Source: Icerya purchasi
Lineage: Eukaryota; Arthropoda; Insecta; Hemiptera; Monophlebidae
Direction of reading: 5' to 3'
Length of the DNA: 64,000 bases
Assembly: GCA_039619475.1 (NCBI GenBank)
Contig: CM077116.1
Location: forward strand, 22,657,443-22,721,442
Made by a program: the position numbers and the translations under genes
The notes under the pieces: generated by a model
Seen by the model: the letters and a program-made list of their open reading frames with translations, nothing else
What the model was told of the DNA's origin: nothing
Database searches by the model: none
Shown here: in pieces, positions 36,740-49,197 of the stretch
Layout: every line of letters starts with the position of its first letter
Numbering within the stretch: position 1 is the first letter of the stretch

Positions 36740-38960
36740 ATATGGACAATATAAAGGACGGATGAAATAATGGATGGCGAGGGGAAGGACAAAATATAAG
36801 ATGCACAATAAGGAGTAGGTTGAGTTTCAACAGACAAGAATATAGAATACAACGTTCGACAGAAAGGAACATTCAAAAAAGATGTGACTGGCGTCGCAAA
36901 CCACCGCTTCATTGGGGTGGAGAGGACAATTTGGAGAGGAGACAAGCGAATAGCAAAAACGAGAGGAAGCGAGAGCAGAATGGCCAAAACGCAAGCGAAT
37001 CATAGAATAGGTAACAGAACGGGAAAGTGAAGGAAACTCAAAGAACACCAGGTATTAAAAGGAAGTCTAGGTTGTACAGACAGATAAAAGGATTGATCGT
37101 TACGAAAGGAGGAGGGGTAAATATCTGACCAAAGTTTGAGATGAAATTTAATTCATAGGGAATTTAAGTTAGAGGATGGAACTTTTCTTAAGAAAAGGAA
37201 CGAGAGGAAGCAGCAACTCGAGCCAAGGAATCATTCATTTCATTACCTTTAATGCCCATATGGCTGAGAACCCACAGTAAATCAACAAGGACGGAGTAAT
37301 GAGAAGAAAGAAAAGGGACAAGACAGCGTATGCGAAGAATGATGAAATCGGAAGAGTGATCAGGAAAAGGGGAGCTGATCGTTTGAAGAGCACTTGTGGA
37401 GTCTGAAATAACCAAATAATTAGCAAAAACAGACGACTAGAGGAAATGAAGAGAATAGAGGGTAGGCTAGTCATTAATTCGTTTATAAAGGTAGAACAGA
37501 AAGAAGGGAGACGAAATGATTCAGATAAGTTGAAATCCGGAAGAACAAAAGAAGCTCTGACACCATGAGGTCCCCTGGAGCCATCCGTGAAGATGGTTAC
37601 ATGCGATGGAAATTGATAATGTTGATGAATTTCTGTTAAATTATTGCTTGAGGAAGGGATTTGGAAAGTGAAAGTAAAAAAAAAAAAACATTGGGAGAAT
37701 GACAGAGATCGGCAAAGCTAAAGGAAAAAGAAGGGAAATTATTACCTGAGATTGTGTAAGGCCAAAAGGAATTAAAGCGAAGGGAAATGAAAGCTAAAAC
37801 AAGGATTTTTCTAGGCGTGAAACGCCAGTTCTTATAAATTGAACGATAGAAATGAATAAGAGTATAGGACGTGAGTGGAAGACCTTTTGGTGAGGAAACC
37901 ATAGCTTAATATAAGATCTGCGAAAAGATAGGGTGGTGGGTTACGACTCTGCGAGAATTTTTGGAATTTGAGTAGACTTAAGAGCACCAAGACAAAGCCG
38001 AAGACACGAATTTTGGATAATATCCAATTTAGAAAGATGGGATTTAGAGGCACAACTATAGATAAAAAAAAAAAAAAAAACAGTAATCAAATTTGGGACG
38101 GACAATTTATAAAAGGCGATCAGAATGTAAGGATCACCACCCCATTTCGTTGAGGACAGAGCTTTTAGCAGGTTTAGCCTTTTGAAAGCAGAAGAGGAAA
38201 GATAATCAATATGTTTTTAGAGAATGTCAGCCGACTACTGAGAAAAACTCCAAGAAAGCAGAAACAGTTAACGTGCGGAAGAGGTATATTGTTTACGGAT
38301 AGATTAAACAAAGCAAGATTGTAAAGGCGAAGAGAAAATACAATAGACGAAGACTTAGAAGGGGAAATAGAAAGGTTAATTGAGGATAGGGAGCGATCCA
38401 GTGCAGTAAGAGATGAATTAAGAACCTCATTAGCGGCTAGAAAATCAGAGGCGGAAGAAAAAAGCAGGATATCATTGGCAAAGGCGCCCTCAGGACTCTT
38501 TTTTGGTCGGGGCTAGAATTTAGAAGATAAGTTAGGGGGTGGTAACTCGGTACCTCAACTAAGTACCCTATCTATTTCCGTGGTTTGTAAATTAAAATAA
38601 AAAAAATAAAAAAAAATAAAATACAAAATTAACGAATATTATTTTTTAAAAAAATACAAAATTAACGAATATTATTTTTTAAAAATTAGCTAAAAGTATA
38701 TAACATTATACTTGTAATATAAGTAAAAAATAAATATGTATGTTTAAAAAAAAAAAATAAGTAAAACAAAACATTACAAAACGAAATTAAGATGTCGAAG
38801 ATTTTTTGGGGGGAGAAATGGCCCCGTGGCACCTCCCTTGGGTGCTCCATTGATCATTAGCAAAAAACAAGGAGGAAGAATTCAAACGGAGAGAAGCAAC
38901 ACCGATAGTGTAGATGTTAAAGGAAGTAGGACTGAGGGAAGAACCTTGGGGAGGAAGGTA
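36740..38960 (-). pseudogene. RNase H-bearing non-LTR LINE, RT to C-terminus
   Basis: A minus-strand LINE cut 5' at about 38960. In order: RT motif B, PPQGSSLSPTSFNIY (about 38950-38905); the catalytic block, FFAND in place of FADD; LTALDRSLSSINLSISP; LCLGALKSTQIPKILAES near 37970; RNase H with IFTDGSRGPHG near 37595-37565; VISDSTSALQTI (37415-37380); LLWVLSHMGIKGNEMNDSLA (about 37280-37220); then LRFGHSALASSRF and VCDASHIFFECSFL. Frames shift repeatedly and stops occur. MITE B2 (38479-38852) splits the element within the catalytic block. An I/LOA-like group is likely because RNase H is present. Confidence 0.85.
38479..38852. mobile_element. hAT-type MITE, family B copy 2, inside a LINE
   Basis: A 374-bp copy of the element at 1786-2238. 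The left end is CAAAGGCGCCCTCAGGACTC; the right end terminates GGGTGCTCCATTG. Flanking 8-bp duplication: ATCATTGG (38471-38478) and ATCATTAG (38853-38860), one mismatch. Removing it plus one TSD restores the LINE frame across the RT catalytic block, confirming the boundaries. Confidence 0.9.
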
Positions 38961-39178
38961 TTTATGTATGTTATACGATTATAAGCTTCATCTTCCCGAC
39001 GACCTTTAAACCCGAAAAATAGAGAAGGTAACTAGAGCTTCTTCTAAAATTGCATATATAAAAAGCCTAGCGGGGGTATAAATAACTTTATCAATAAAAC
39101 AAAAAATTCAATGAACCGATTGATCTATTAGAAAAAATTTCGAATGAAAATGATATTAAATTTTCGTAGTTACTGTTG

Positions 39179-39387
39179 TTAACCATTATTCTACTTTTTT
39201 CGGGAACAACCACGTCACAATTTTTTTCTGTTAACGTTTCGAATAGCAATGTGCTCTGGTCATCATCAGAACCATACACACACAATCTGTATAGTTCTGA
39301 TGATGAATAGAGCACATTGCTATTCGAAACGTTAACAGAAAAAAATTGTGACATGGTTGTTCTCGAAAAAAGTAGAATAATGGTTAA
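39179..39387. repeat. Near-perfect 209-bp foldback ending in TTAA
   Basis: Arms 39179-39277 and 39289-39387 are inverted copies of about 99 nt with roughly five differences, separated by an 11-nt loop (ACACAATCTGT region). They start TTAACCATTATTCTACTTTT and include CTGTTAACGTTTCGAATAGC and CATCATCAGAAC. Both ends carry TTAA, a piggyBac-type target, though the class is not proven. If transcribed it would give a long hairpin. Confidence 0.9.
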
Positions 39388-41930
39388 TTCCGAATGAAAT
39401 TATGAACATGAAGAACAAAAAAAAATTGGCTGCTGGGTAACTTTAAAATTACTTCAGTAGATAAATGGGACAATCACGAATTCATAATTAGTGAACATAC
39501 GTAATTATATTGATCTTTCATATAGCTTGAGTCTGCTATATAAATTAAACTACTAGTTGTTTTGTGTAGGAAAATTCTTTTTTTTTTTTTTTTTTTTGAA
39601 ATTTTATAAGTGCAAATTTTCTTTTGTTGTTCTCTTAATAGAAGATTTGTATTATCATTACATTATACACACAAGAATTTTTACTTCAATTCATATTTAT
39701 TCAGTTAATTGTATGCGATTAAATATTGCGAATTTTATTACAAATAAACGTTATAGCTGCGTTAAGAACTTACAGACGGGCGGTCGCCTTGTGCATTCTC
39801 GACATGTTATTACAAAAAAATATATATATCTACGCTATTTTTACGCCGGGGGTAATGCGGAAAAATTTCTCTGTAACACTTTTGTGTAATGTCTGGTTTT
39901 TGAAGCAGCGAGTGGCTCATATTGTGTTTTCTTACGAAATATTTGGCACTATTCGAACACGACGACTCAACGACTGTTATCCCAACCTTACTGTTCAGCT
40001 TTGAAAAATAAAAATGACTCGACGACATTGAAATAATATGTGATAAATTTTAATTGCGACCACGCATTTTTTTAAACTGCTATTGAAAAAAGATAATATG
40101 TGTCGCATTTCTAGAAGAATGTGGAACGGAAATTAAAGACCGAAGAATGTAGCAGCATTAGAAGTTAACATATAAGAAGAAGACCGATGGGGTGTATCGT
40201 CTGATACTCGTAATAACGACATAGAGAGGAATATTACGTAACGCGAGTAGCTTGTAAAATAAGAATTTACCAACATTGAACTTCATTTGACCGATTGTAG
40301 CAGTCGCAGTGAATGTTCTCAGTGTAAAAATGGAAAAGTATTTATGATATTGTCGGCGTTTAACGCTGTCCGACTAGTCATCTGACCATCCTCGGTTGAC
40401 TGCATTATATGTATGCCTTGCGGTTCTTTTTTTTTTTGTAAATAAAATCAGAGACAATATGAAAGTAGCCAAAAAGAAATCATCGATAGATTTTAAAAAA
40501 TGTCTCACTCCGCAGTGTTGTGTAGTAACCCGTACTCTATAACTTCCGAATAAAACCGAATAGAAGAAAAGGAATTAAAACTTAATATGTTGTTACGAAA
40601 TTTTTCACAAAACAATATTCATAGGTGTCTATGAAATTCTGTCGAAATAATAGTTATTTAATACAAAGTAGTTACAGAGGTCCATTTTATTTGAAAAATA
40701 ATTGTTTTTTTTTTTTTTTTCTTTTTCGGAAATAATTTTATCTATTTATAGTTTGTTTTTTTTTTATATTTTTTTGCCTTTTACTTTTATTCTTTCCCGC
40801 TGTTTTATGCGATAAATCTAAACAATATAATTAGGTTATTCAGCCAACTGGCATGATTTCAAAGTTTTGCTTATGGCTGCACAATATAGCGAAAGAAAAT
40901 TAGAACGTACAAGCATGTAATGCGGGTGTTCTATGCTCGGAGAAATAAATAAAAGATTATAACTTTAAGGGAATAATTTCTTGAAAATAGAGACTATAAA
41001 ATATATATATATTTGTATTTATATTTGTTAAACACAGGTTTTAGGATACACTTTTTTATATATGTATGTCGCGAGTTAACGAAATAAACATTAACAGAAG
41101 GAAGATTGTAGTGCCACCCAATAAAAAAGAAAAAAAGAATGAATGACTAAATAATAAATTTTATAAAATTGATAAATTGGGAAGCATAAATTAAGAAATA
41201 CTAAATTATGTCATTACCGACTTAAAGAATTGCCAATTACAAAGCTGCAGAAGGGTACGTATGAATTGGTCATTAAACAGCTTTTTTTTTCGTCTGCCAC
41301 AATTGTACGACGGACAGAACGAGTATTCCAACGAGTAACTTTCCTTGGGTTAATTTTGCTGTACTTGATAATCGACTTTTCGTTCCACAATAAAATATCG
41401 AGTAATGTACGAGAACTGATTCTCATAGGCTGTCTATCTTTTTAATAATGGTGAAATAGGTTTTTATTTTTTTATTTTCTTTTTAAATTGTTCTTTAAAT
41501 TAGTTGTAAATTCTTTTCAGTTTTTGATTACATTAACTTTTTGTCTCAGAAAATCGATTCTTATGTTCCTAAATTACCACTAAGACGACCATCCATTTCT
41601 CTATAGGCTTTGCAAATAACAACAACAAGCAGAAATATATTATTTCTTCTCTAAGTTCAATAAAAAGAAAACGATTTAATTTTCACGGCAGTTTCAAATG
41701 TGTCGTCGTTGCACACGTTTCATTGTCTACTTCTTTGAGTTACGTTATCAGTGTGATGTTAATTACATTTCGCGCACTGCTTATATAATTCGTTTCGGTT
41801 CTTACAACTTATTTTCCTTCTATTTCATTTATTCGCTACTTTGAACCGAGAAAGAATCTGGGGCGGAATAGAAGTTATTCCGTTTGTTTTTACCGTCGTG
41901 TTCTGATTCTTCTATTTCTACCCTATATAT
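39388..41930. other. AT-rich intronic DNA, no gene recognised
   Basis: Poly-T at about 39578-39597 and 40707-40721. No supportable gene; short ORFs here look random. Confidence 0.5.
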
Positions 41931-41934
41931 GTAA

Positions 41935-42220
41935 CATGGGCGTCGGCAGCGGGCGGCAAGGAGGGCAGCTGCCCCCCTGGAGCCTTGAAGCTTTTTAATC
42001 AACTGGCCATGATGATTATTCATAGGCGCGTAATCATGGACAATTTGGAAGACTTTTATAATTTCATTATAAAAATTTGCCAGAAAAGCACGAAAATTAT
42101 GTTTTGATTAAGATTTTATTCTTGTTTAATAAAATGTTAAGCCTTCCCAACTTATAAATTTTATTTTTCCCATAACTTATATCATCTTTCTATCATCTTG
42201 CCCCCGTCTGGCTCCCAACA
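41935..42220 (+). mobile_element. hAT-type MITE, family A copy 2
   Basis: The left end CATGGGCGTCGGCAGCGGGC matches the family TIR, and the interior (ATCATGGACAATTTGGAAGA) matches 6935-7243 closely. The right end breaks after CCCGTCTGGCTC, losing the expected CTGGCGACGCCC terminus, so no target duplication can be shown. A deleted or recombined copy. Confidence 0.8.
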
Positions 42221-42343
42221 TTTGTGGAAAGGTCTGCGGTGCCAGGATTGGCTTGATAAGCCATCTAAGGACTCATCAATAAAAGACGGGAATCCATACT
42301 CGGAATCGAGGGGATATCGTCATCATCATCATACATATATATA

Positions 42344-43951
42344 TATAGTCCGCGACAAAAGTTTTGTCGCACTGTAAAGTTTGAGTAAAAGACAGAAAAA
42401 TACAGCAGAAACGTTCTGAAAATGTATTTAATATGCTGAAAATGTAGAAAAAATGTTGTACCAGCGCAGCTCAAGCCGGTACGAGAAACAAAACGTGAAT
42501 TGGGTAAAATAATGGAAACAATTTATTATAGAAAACACATTTCAAAACACGAAAAAAATTATAAAAAAGCGAAAGAACAATAAAAACCGTTTGATTTAAT
42601 ATCTCGTATTCCCGCCTCGAGCTTTAATCACCGCAGCGCATCGTGCTGGCATCGATTCAATAAGAGTGCGAATCTTGCGAAACTGAATCCTACTTCTCTA
42701 AAAGCTAATTACTCAGCTGCAACAATGAATGGCAGATTACGACTTCGAATTTTCGAATACGTCGTCCAGGGATATCCCACAAGTACTCTATCGGATTGAG
42801 GACGACCGGACTGCATGCTGGCCAATCCACTGTAGGAATTCCAACTCGCTGCAAAAATGTTTTTGTAGCTCCAGCAACGTGAGGGCGGGCGTTATCCTGT
42901 TATAAGAGGAATTCTCAACCCACAAAAAATGACACGACATGGGTCTGGAGAATGTTAATAATGTAAAAATGAGCGTTTACCGACGGTCTTTGACAAATAT
43001 GGAGCCGCCCAGTTTTGGCATCATATTGAATTTCGCCTCTCATTATTTTAGAGCCCACGCAAATATTAGAGTGTCGGGCGAAATTTTGTCGACTACATCG
43101 TTCTCCTTCGCGTCGCCAGACTCTCTGACGTCCGTCTGATGCTTCCAAAGTAAAACGTGACTCGTCAGTAAACGATAGACGGCTTCAGTCATTCACACTC
43201 CAATGCGCATGGTTACAAGCAAAATTTAAACGAGCAATCTTATGTTATGTGGATAATACCGCACCTGTTGCCGGCTTCGAACTATACAAATTATACTGTC
43301 GTAGTCGTCGCTGCACTGTATGAGATGAAATTGGTGTGTTCGAAGCCTCGCGGACTGAGCGCCTGATCATTGATGCAGTTGCGAATGGCGTATGCAATGC
43401 TGTTCGTGCGATATTTCGATCTTCCCGCTCAGTTGTGACACGAGGACGACCTGTTCGCGGTCGGTGATTTGCCGATCTCGAGGTATTGTTTGCAAATGTA
43501 TCGCACAATTTTTCAGACACCTGATACTGAATTGCGACTGACCGTCGACTTCGATCCTCGTCAATTAATGCTACCATTTGTGCGGCCACTTCAGGCCGTA
43601 CGGTATCGTTAAAATGTTTTTGGAACACTACGCACGTAGACAAATCTTCTACACGCACCACTCAAACGACCAGTATGCATAAATTAATGTTACTGCTGTT
43701 CAACTTCGTTGCGACGCGGCAGACACACTTATCATTACCAAAAGGTGTAAACCAACATTCTTACTTTCTCCCCCTCTATTTACATCTCTCTTCCGCTACA
43801 TTCGTGTCGTTCATGGTGGACGTGTTTAGTCTTAGAAATGTTCCCAGTGCATTCGATCATTAGTTTTGTTCATTTACGATAGATAGTAGCACATTAGCGT
43901 ATCGTGTTTAGTAATTCTTATAGTGCGGCCAGACTTTTGTCGCGCAGTATA
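42344..43951 (-). mobile_element. Tc1/mariner element, complete ends, about 1.6 kb
   Basis: The left end is TATAGTCCGCGACAAAAG, followed by TTTTGTCGCACTGTAAAG. The reverse-complemented right end is TATACTGCGCGACAAAAG, followed by TCTGGCCGCACTATAAG. TA dinucleotides flank both ends, as expected for Tc1/mariner insertion at TA. The transposase lies on the minus strand (separate entry) and is disrupted. Confidence 0.9.
42670..43661 (-). pseudogene. Tc1-like transposase pseudogene
   Basis: The N-terminal part (43661-43245, 138 codons) is helix-turn-helix DNA-binding sequence. It contains RSRRSVAIQYQVSEKLCDTF, a GRPR hook (HRPRTGRPRVTT) and HTVQRRLRQYNLYSSKPATG. The middle (about 43148-42915) has EASDGRQRVWRREGERC. 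The end carries QDNARPHVAGATKTFLQ, then DWPACSPVVLNPIEYLWD, the second-Asp block and the SPDLNPIExxWD block. A stop directly precedes QDN, the SPDLN motif is changed to SPVVLN, and the frame shifts between parts. Inactive; its N-terminus starts just inside the right TIR. Confidence 0.88.
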
Positions 43952-45938
43952 CTTGCACCAAAACTGTCCGTATCAGCATCATATACACTGTGTTTAACTA
44001 CTGCTAGAAAAATCAGCATTATTAAATTTTCTGTGACATTTATATAACATTTCGGCATTTCGTTATTTCCATCAAGTGTGTGATATTTGTTGGTACGTGC
44101 GTCTTAATCTCGTTCGGTAATATTATTTTCAAACAGCTTTTCTGCAATCTGCTGATTTTCCTTATTTCTGTTTATATTTAGCATGGTGTAAATATAAATA
44201 AGAGTAATAGTTTCGCGTGACATGTATAACATATCCAAGTCAAAAGAAAAAAAAAACAGTAAAAACTACGAACGGAGGCTTTTTAAATATAAAACTGTTC
44301 ATCTGTACATTTTCAATTACTATTTTTCAGGTACTTTCAGTTCCCGAATCGATCATCACTGATACGTTTAGACGAACTAAATATATTTAATACAAATAAT
44401 ATTAGTTTATTAAAATAAATTAAAGCGTGTTTGGAAAAAAACCTTTTTTTTTTTAAATTTTTAAATAAGTTGTTTGTACCACCAGGTACACTGCCCTGCT
44501 GTGGGTTCCCAACGCTCTGATTATAGTCTATTCATACGATACAGTTATAATAAATCTTAAGAAATAATATTAATTTCTGATCACCTGTAGTTTCTTTTCC
44601 ATTCTTTCATCATCTCTTACTTTCCTACTCCTTTTTCATTCTTCCTAATTCAGCGCGGCTATGCCTATCGTAATTAATCTAAGCTATCAAATCAGTCTCG
44701 TAGCTGAAGTCGCCGTTCCAGTGCTGTATAGCGAATCCGAAATTGAATGTCGGTTATATCAGTGGAATTTGGAAAAGTGAAGTTTCGAATGAGAAAGGAA
44801 CTGGGCCCCTTATTTTCTTCAAATCTCCTTTAGAGACTGTTAAATACATTGTGAACTTTTATATAACAGTATCGGTTATATATTATCAAGAGTATCTCAC
44901 TTAATTAGTGAAACTTTTCAACGACCCATTTCCTTTTAACGTGAAATACATTTTACGCTTTCGAAATATTTTTGCATAATCGGAGTAAAAAGTTTAAACA
45001 GAAAAGAATATAAAGGAAGGTTATAAGAAAAAGAATTTTACAGGAAATTTAAAAAGAAGGAGTTTACTTTTAGACCTCCCCCCCTTCCCAGTTAATTATT
45101 TGGAGTGATAATGTTCAACTGTTTTAGAAACCGTAGGTGATTTTTTACTAATTATTTAATACCCCTTCTCGAAGGTTATGGCACAAATTAATATTAAAAA
45201 AAAAAAAAAATGATTAAAAACTTAAAAAATATATTTATAAAATTACTTTATGCACTGGCATGCACCATCTATCGGACATTATATTATTTGATAAATTAAA
45301 AAATAGCCGCCAGAGGGCAGTGTACACTACGATGATAGTTTGGATTTTCATGCCCGCGATCAGCAGTTCCTAATCTGGGGTCTGCTATCTCTTCATTCGC
45401 AAAAGTTCAGAGAAATTGCCGAAAATAAATTTTAAATTTACTCAAAATTGTACCAATAAATATGTATTATAAAGGTAGCGCGTGTATTTACTTATTTTTC
45501 TCTACTCTCCGAATTTAACAAATATTTGATTAATATCTCGATAGACGGCTTTTAATATGGAACTATGGTTTGTTTTCGGGAAAATTTAATTTTACGCTAC
45601 TCTATATTTGGGGAGCCGCGTTAAAGTAATGCGGTAAGAAAAGGGCCTGCATTATTACAAAGGTTAAAAACGGCTGCCCGAAATAACATCACTCGGTTAC
45701 ATCGGAACTTGTGTATTCTCCGGCTTTTGAAACAAACGGTAGTGTCAGTGTCGTATTATTTTAGAGGGAAATTCAATACGCATCGATTAGTAAAATTCCA
45801 AACACGTTTACATTTCCGTTTTATTACGGTTGATGAAAAATTTGCAATCGGCATTACTAGAAAAAATGATGTAATCCAACGACGACGGCAAGAGTAAAAG
45901 CACCGACCAATCGCCGAACAGTTCTAATCATTTTGAAA
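43952..45938. other. AT-rich intronic DNA
   Basis: No gene recognised. CCGCCAGAGGGCAGTG at 45307-45322 resembles a CTCF-type site but is a single, untested match. Confidence 0.45.
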
Positions 45939-46472
45939 TACAGTAAAATCCCGATTATCCGTGCTAATTGGTGATTCATCGTGCACGGATACGGGAAAAC
46001 ACGGTTAACCCGCCGCCGGCCGTTCCGCGAGTTCTTATGCATCCCGAGCTTTACGACCCACGTAATATGTAGGTCGGGAGGCTCTTCACTCCATTTCATA
46101 TTATGAAATGATAGCTGACCATCTACGATTGCAATTGTATAATTTTCTTTATCGTTTTGTTTTGCTTTATAATAAATACGTATAATAGTATACTGTATAT
46201 GAAATGATAGCTGTGGTGATATAAAACCCCTTTTAGCGAGAAGGAAACTGGATCATTTAGACTAATTTAATTAAGTAAATACTGTACATACAGAAGATTT
46301 ATAAAATTCTTACAGTTTTTATTCATTTTGAATGTACCGTATATTGACAAGACGAAGAAATAAGAACACAAAGTAGACTAGAAACAAAAATGAAATAAAC
46401 GTAAGGTAGAGAAAAGAAGTGTTATAGAAAGGAATAGAATAACTTAGACTAGATATTAATTTTTATTAAAAA

Positions 46473-48822
46473 CTAGCTGACCCGGCGAACTTCGTACCGC
46501 CTCAGAATCAATAAATGTTGTGTTAACTTATTAGCTGAATTAACTTCAGTTTTTTACTAAGATAAAATTAATACTCAAAATGAATTAAGTTTGATAAATG
46601 TACAATATTTGGGAACATAATTTTAAAACGTTTTAAATAGTTTTTAAGATCCCTTTCTTGTACATGCAAATCTGAAAAACGTATCTAACTTCTTTTTAAA
46701 AATACATCGCTTTTTATATTCGGGAATACAGTTTTAAAACGTTTTAAATAATTTCGCAATCGCTTAGTGTATCTAATAAAAAAAATGAGAAAATATTCCG
46801 TTTACAGTACGACCATTTAATGAAATAAAATTACAATTAAATAATTCGACCATACTTTATTGTAATGCCTTGTAATGTACAATATTTTTCGTTTTTCTTT
46901 CCGGAGAGAAAACAAATAGCGCCGATGGTTTGCCGACTCTCGAGCACGCAACGTACAACTGCCCATGCGAAAAACACGGCAATTCAAGGTTTATTCCACA
47001 CACATCTAACGATTGATCTTGGGATTTATTAATTGTCATTGCGAATGCAAGACGCACTGGAAACTGGATACGCTTAAACTCAAAAGGAAAGTCGGTTGGA
47101 ATTAGTGGTATTCTTGGAATAAGCGCATCCTCGCCTTTGAACTTTCCTATGATTATAGTAGCTTCAATTAAATTTTTCATAATTTTTTTAACAGCAAGTC
47201 TTGTTCCGTTGCACAATTTCGGCTGATTCAGATTGCGTAGCATCATAATCACCGAGCCAGCTTTGAGCTGTAAATTATGTGGCGGTAATCCTTGCAAATT
47301 CAATGAATTTAGGAATTCAGTTGGATAATTGACGACTTCATTTAGATCGATAATGGAATCGATTGACTTAAATGAATGCATTTGTCCATCAATTTGACTC
47401 TGAATTTTTATATTTAAATCATCTACATCCTTATTTTTTGGTGCTAAAATGGCTCGTTCGCTCAACCAAACATGGTTTTTGTAATTTGCACCGATATTTG
47501 GGAACACTTTCAATATTAATTCTTCCTTTGACGTTGTGAATTGACAAAAATTTAGTGGAAACGAAATGAGGCCAGTAGAAGTGTCAACATGAATTTTCCC
47601 ATTGCCAATGTCTATTAATGTATTTGAAAACACTTCGGCCGATATGTCATTTTGTAACGCCATTCGCATATTTGTTTTTAACTTGAGATTTTTCACGTAT
47701 CTTCATAAATGTGATGTCTTCAAGCAAGCATTTATTTCATCAGCAGCTGTTGATCTGGGAATGACTGGCAGCGTTCGGCGAAAATCTCCAGCCAGTAGAA
47801 TCATCGCGCCTCCGAAGAGGTTGTGATTGCTGCGCAAATCTCTTAATGTTCGATCGAGTGCCTCCAATGCTCGTTTGTGTGCCATCGTACACTCATCCCA
47901 AATTATTATTTTACAATTTTGTAGCACTTTCGCCATTGCTGATGTTTTGGTTATATTATATGTCGGTTTTGTAAATTCAATGGTAGTTTGAGCGCAGAAT
48001 GAACGGTTCGTCCGCCTTCTAACAATGTAGCAGCGATCCCGAATGATGCTACTGCCAGTGCTATTTGACTTTGTGCCCGAATCGTATCTAAAATTAATGA
48101 AATTAAAAATGTTTTACCAGTTCCGCCGGGTGCATCTAGGAAAAATATTCCTCCACTGCCGTCAGAACGAAGACACAAATTCAAATGATCGAGGAATTTG
48201 AATTTTCTATAGCTAACCACCCTCAAATTTCTAGCTTGTCCCGTTAAAAAACAGGTTTCTTTGATGCATATACCTACAGAAGTCGCTTCCGCAAATTTCG
48301 TAGAAGATCGGTATTGTAGCGGTACATTTACGACGATTAGCCTTACAATGTGACCGGACGGAAAAGATACTTCCGAAATGGTTATTTATGACCCTTCAAG
48401 GTTGCGGTATAATATACGTTCTTTTGTATCGGTGACAATCGTTAACCGCTTTGTGCAAACGATGATGTCGGCAAGGGACAATGAAGAAAAAAGGATCTGG
48501 TCTTTTAGAGGACAGTTTTTTTGTTCACTTTGTTAATTGTTCATCGATAGTCAGATCCATCTTCGTTATTTTTTACGATGACACTGATGCGACCGAGAAT
48601 ATATCCTTCTTTCTTACACATATACATATACATACTCTCTCACTCACTTTTCATATTATGAGACTTTAAAGTTTTTCCAGTGAACTTTCCCAAAATTTTC
48701 TTTCACACAAACCTTCCCCTGGCAATAACGAATACAATAAAAAAAAATTAACCAATTCGGTGCAGTCGTTCGCAAGTTATGGGCGTACATACATTAAGAC
48801 GATTCATTTTTATATATATAGA
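46473..48822 (-). mobile_element. Helitron, about 2.35 kb, internally deleted
   Basis: Minus orientation. The 5' end reads TCTATATATATAAAAATGAA (from 48822) and the 3' end reads CGGTACGAAGTTCGCCGGGT followed by CAGCTAG, ending at 46473: a GC hairpin and CTAG tip identical in form to the Helitron at 14196. The two share about 110 bp of 3' sequence. It carries a broken helicase; the Rep nuclease and the helicase start are missing. It sits inside the Tigger element, so it is the younger insertion. Confidence 0.85.
46857..48226 (-). pseudogene. Helitron Pif1-like helicase pseudogene
   Basis: Superfamily 1 helicase motifs appear in order: Walker A, FFLDAPGGTGKTFLISLIL (about 48145-48090); VASFGIAATLLEGGRTVHSA; Walker B, KIIIWDECTMAHKRALEALD (about 47910); GGAMILLAGDFRRTLPVIPR; VWLSERAILAPKNKDVDDLN; GSVIMMLRNLNQPKLCNGTR; and the last motifs, FAMTINKSQDQSLD and HGQLYVACSRVGKPSALFVF. 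Two lesions are visible: a frameshift near 47960 (between LNLQN and the ITKTSAMAKV region) and TGG-to-TGA at about 47703 (SHL*RYVKNL). The rest is remarkably preserved: 279 uninterrupted codons from 47696 to 46857. The Rep domain is absent. Confidence 0.92.
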
Positions 48823-49197
48823 AGTCAGTCAGTTTCTTCTGTTTGTCGGGAATCTCTTTCTCTTTGCCGTATCTTCGTCTGGAAATTTTCTAACTGCAGA
48901 ATGTCTGTGAACGTTGTATCTGTCTGCTGCACGAAATACGTGATCACAGTCTGCATACGATCCAACGCAGTTTTACAGTTGGCTCGCTGTTCTGCTGTTT
49001 CGACTTCTTCTTCATTTTCCCCTTCAGAATTCGCATTGATTTCATTTAAAATTTCTTCATCAGTAAAAATATGCTAACCAGGATCAATTTCATAATTATC
49101 TATCCACTCCTTCATAATATTTTCATCATCAACATGTTCAAATTCCTTCCCATCACAATTTGGAACCTTTTTTGCAGGAAGCATGCGAGTTTAAAGA
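48823..49197 (-). pseudogene. Tigger-like transposase C-terminus
   Basis: A minus-strand frame beginning MLPAKKVPNCDGKEFEHVDD. It contains EILNEINANSEGENEEEVET, QRANCKTALDRMQTVITYF and LQLENFQTKIRQRERDSRQT. An acidic patch followed by a helical ALDxMQ...FxxQ region is typical of the end of Tigger/jerky-type (CENP-B-like) transposases. One TAG interrupts it after the sequence EIDPG. The frame runs into the Helitron at 48822 and would resume at 46472, where a stop follows after a few codons. The DDE core and DNA-binding domain are missing. Confidence 0.7.

Noticed and set aside
39557..40028. Overlapping ORFs on both strands
   Set aside because: Open frames on several strands at once and no recognisable motif; treated as chance.
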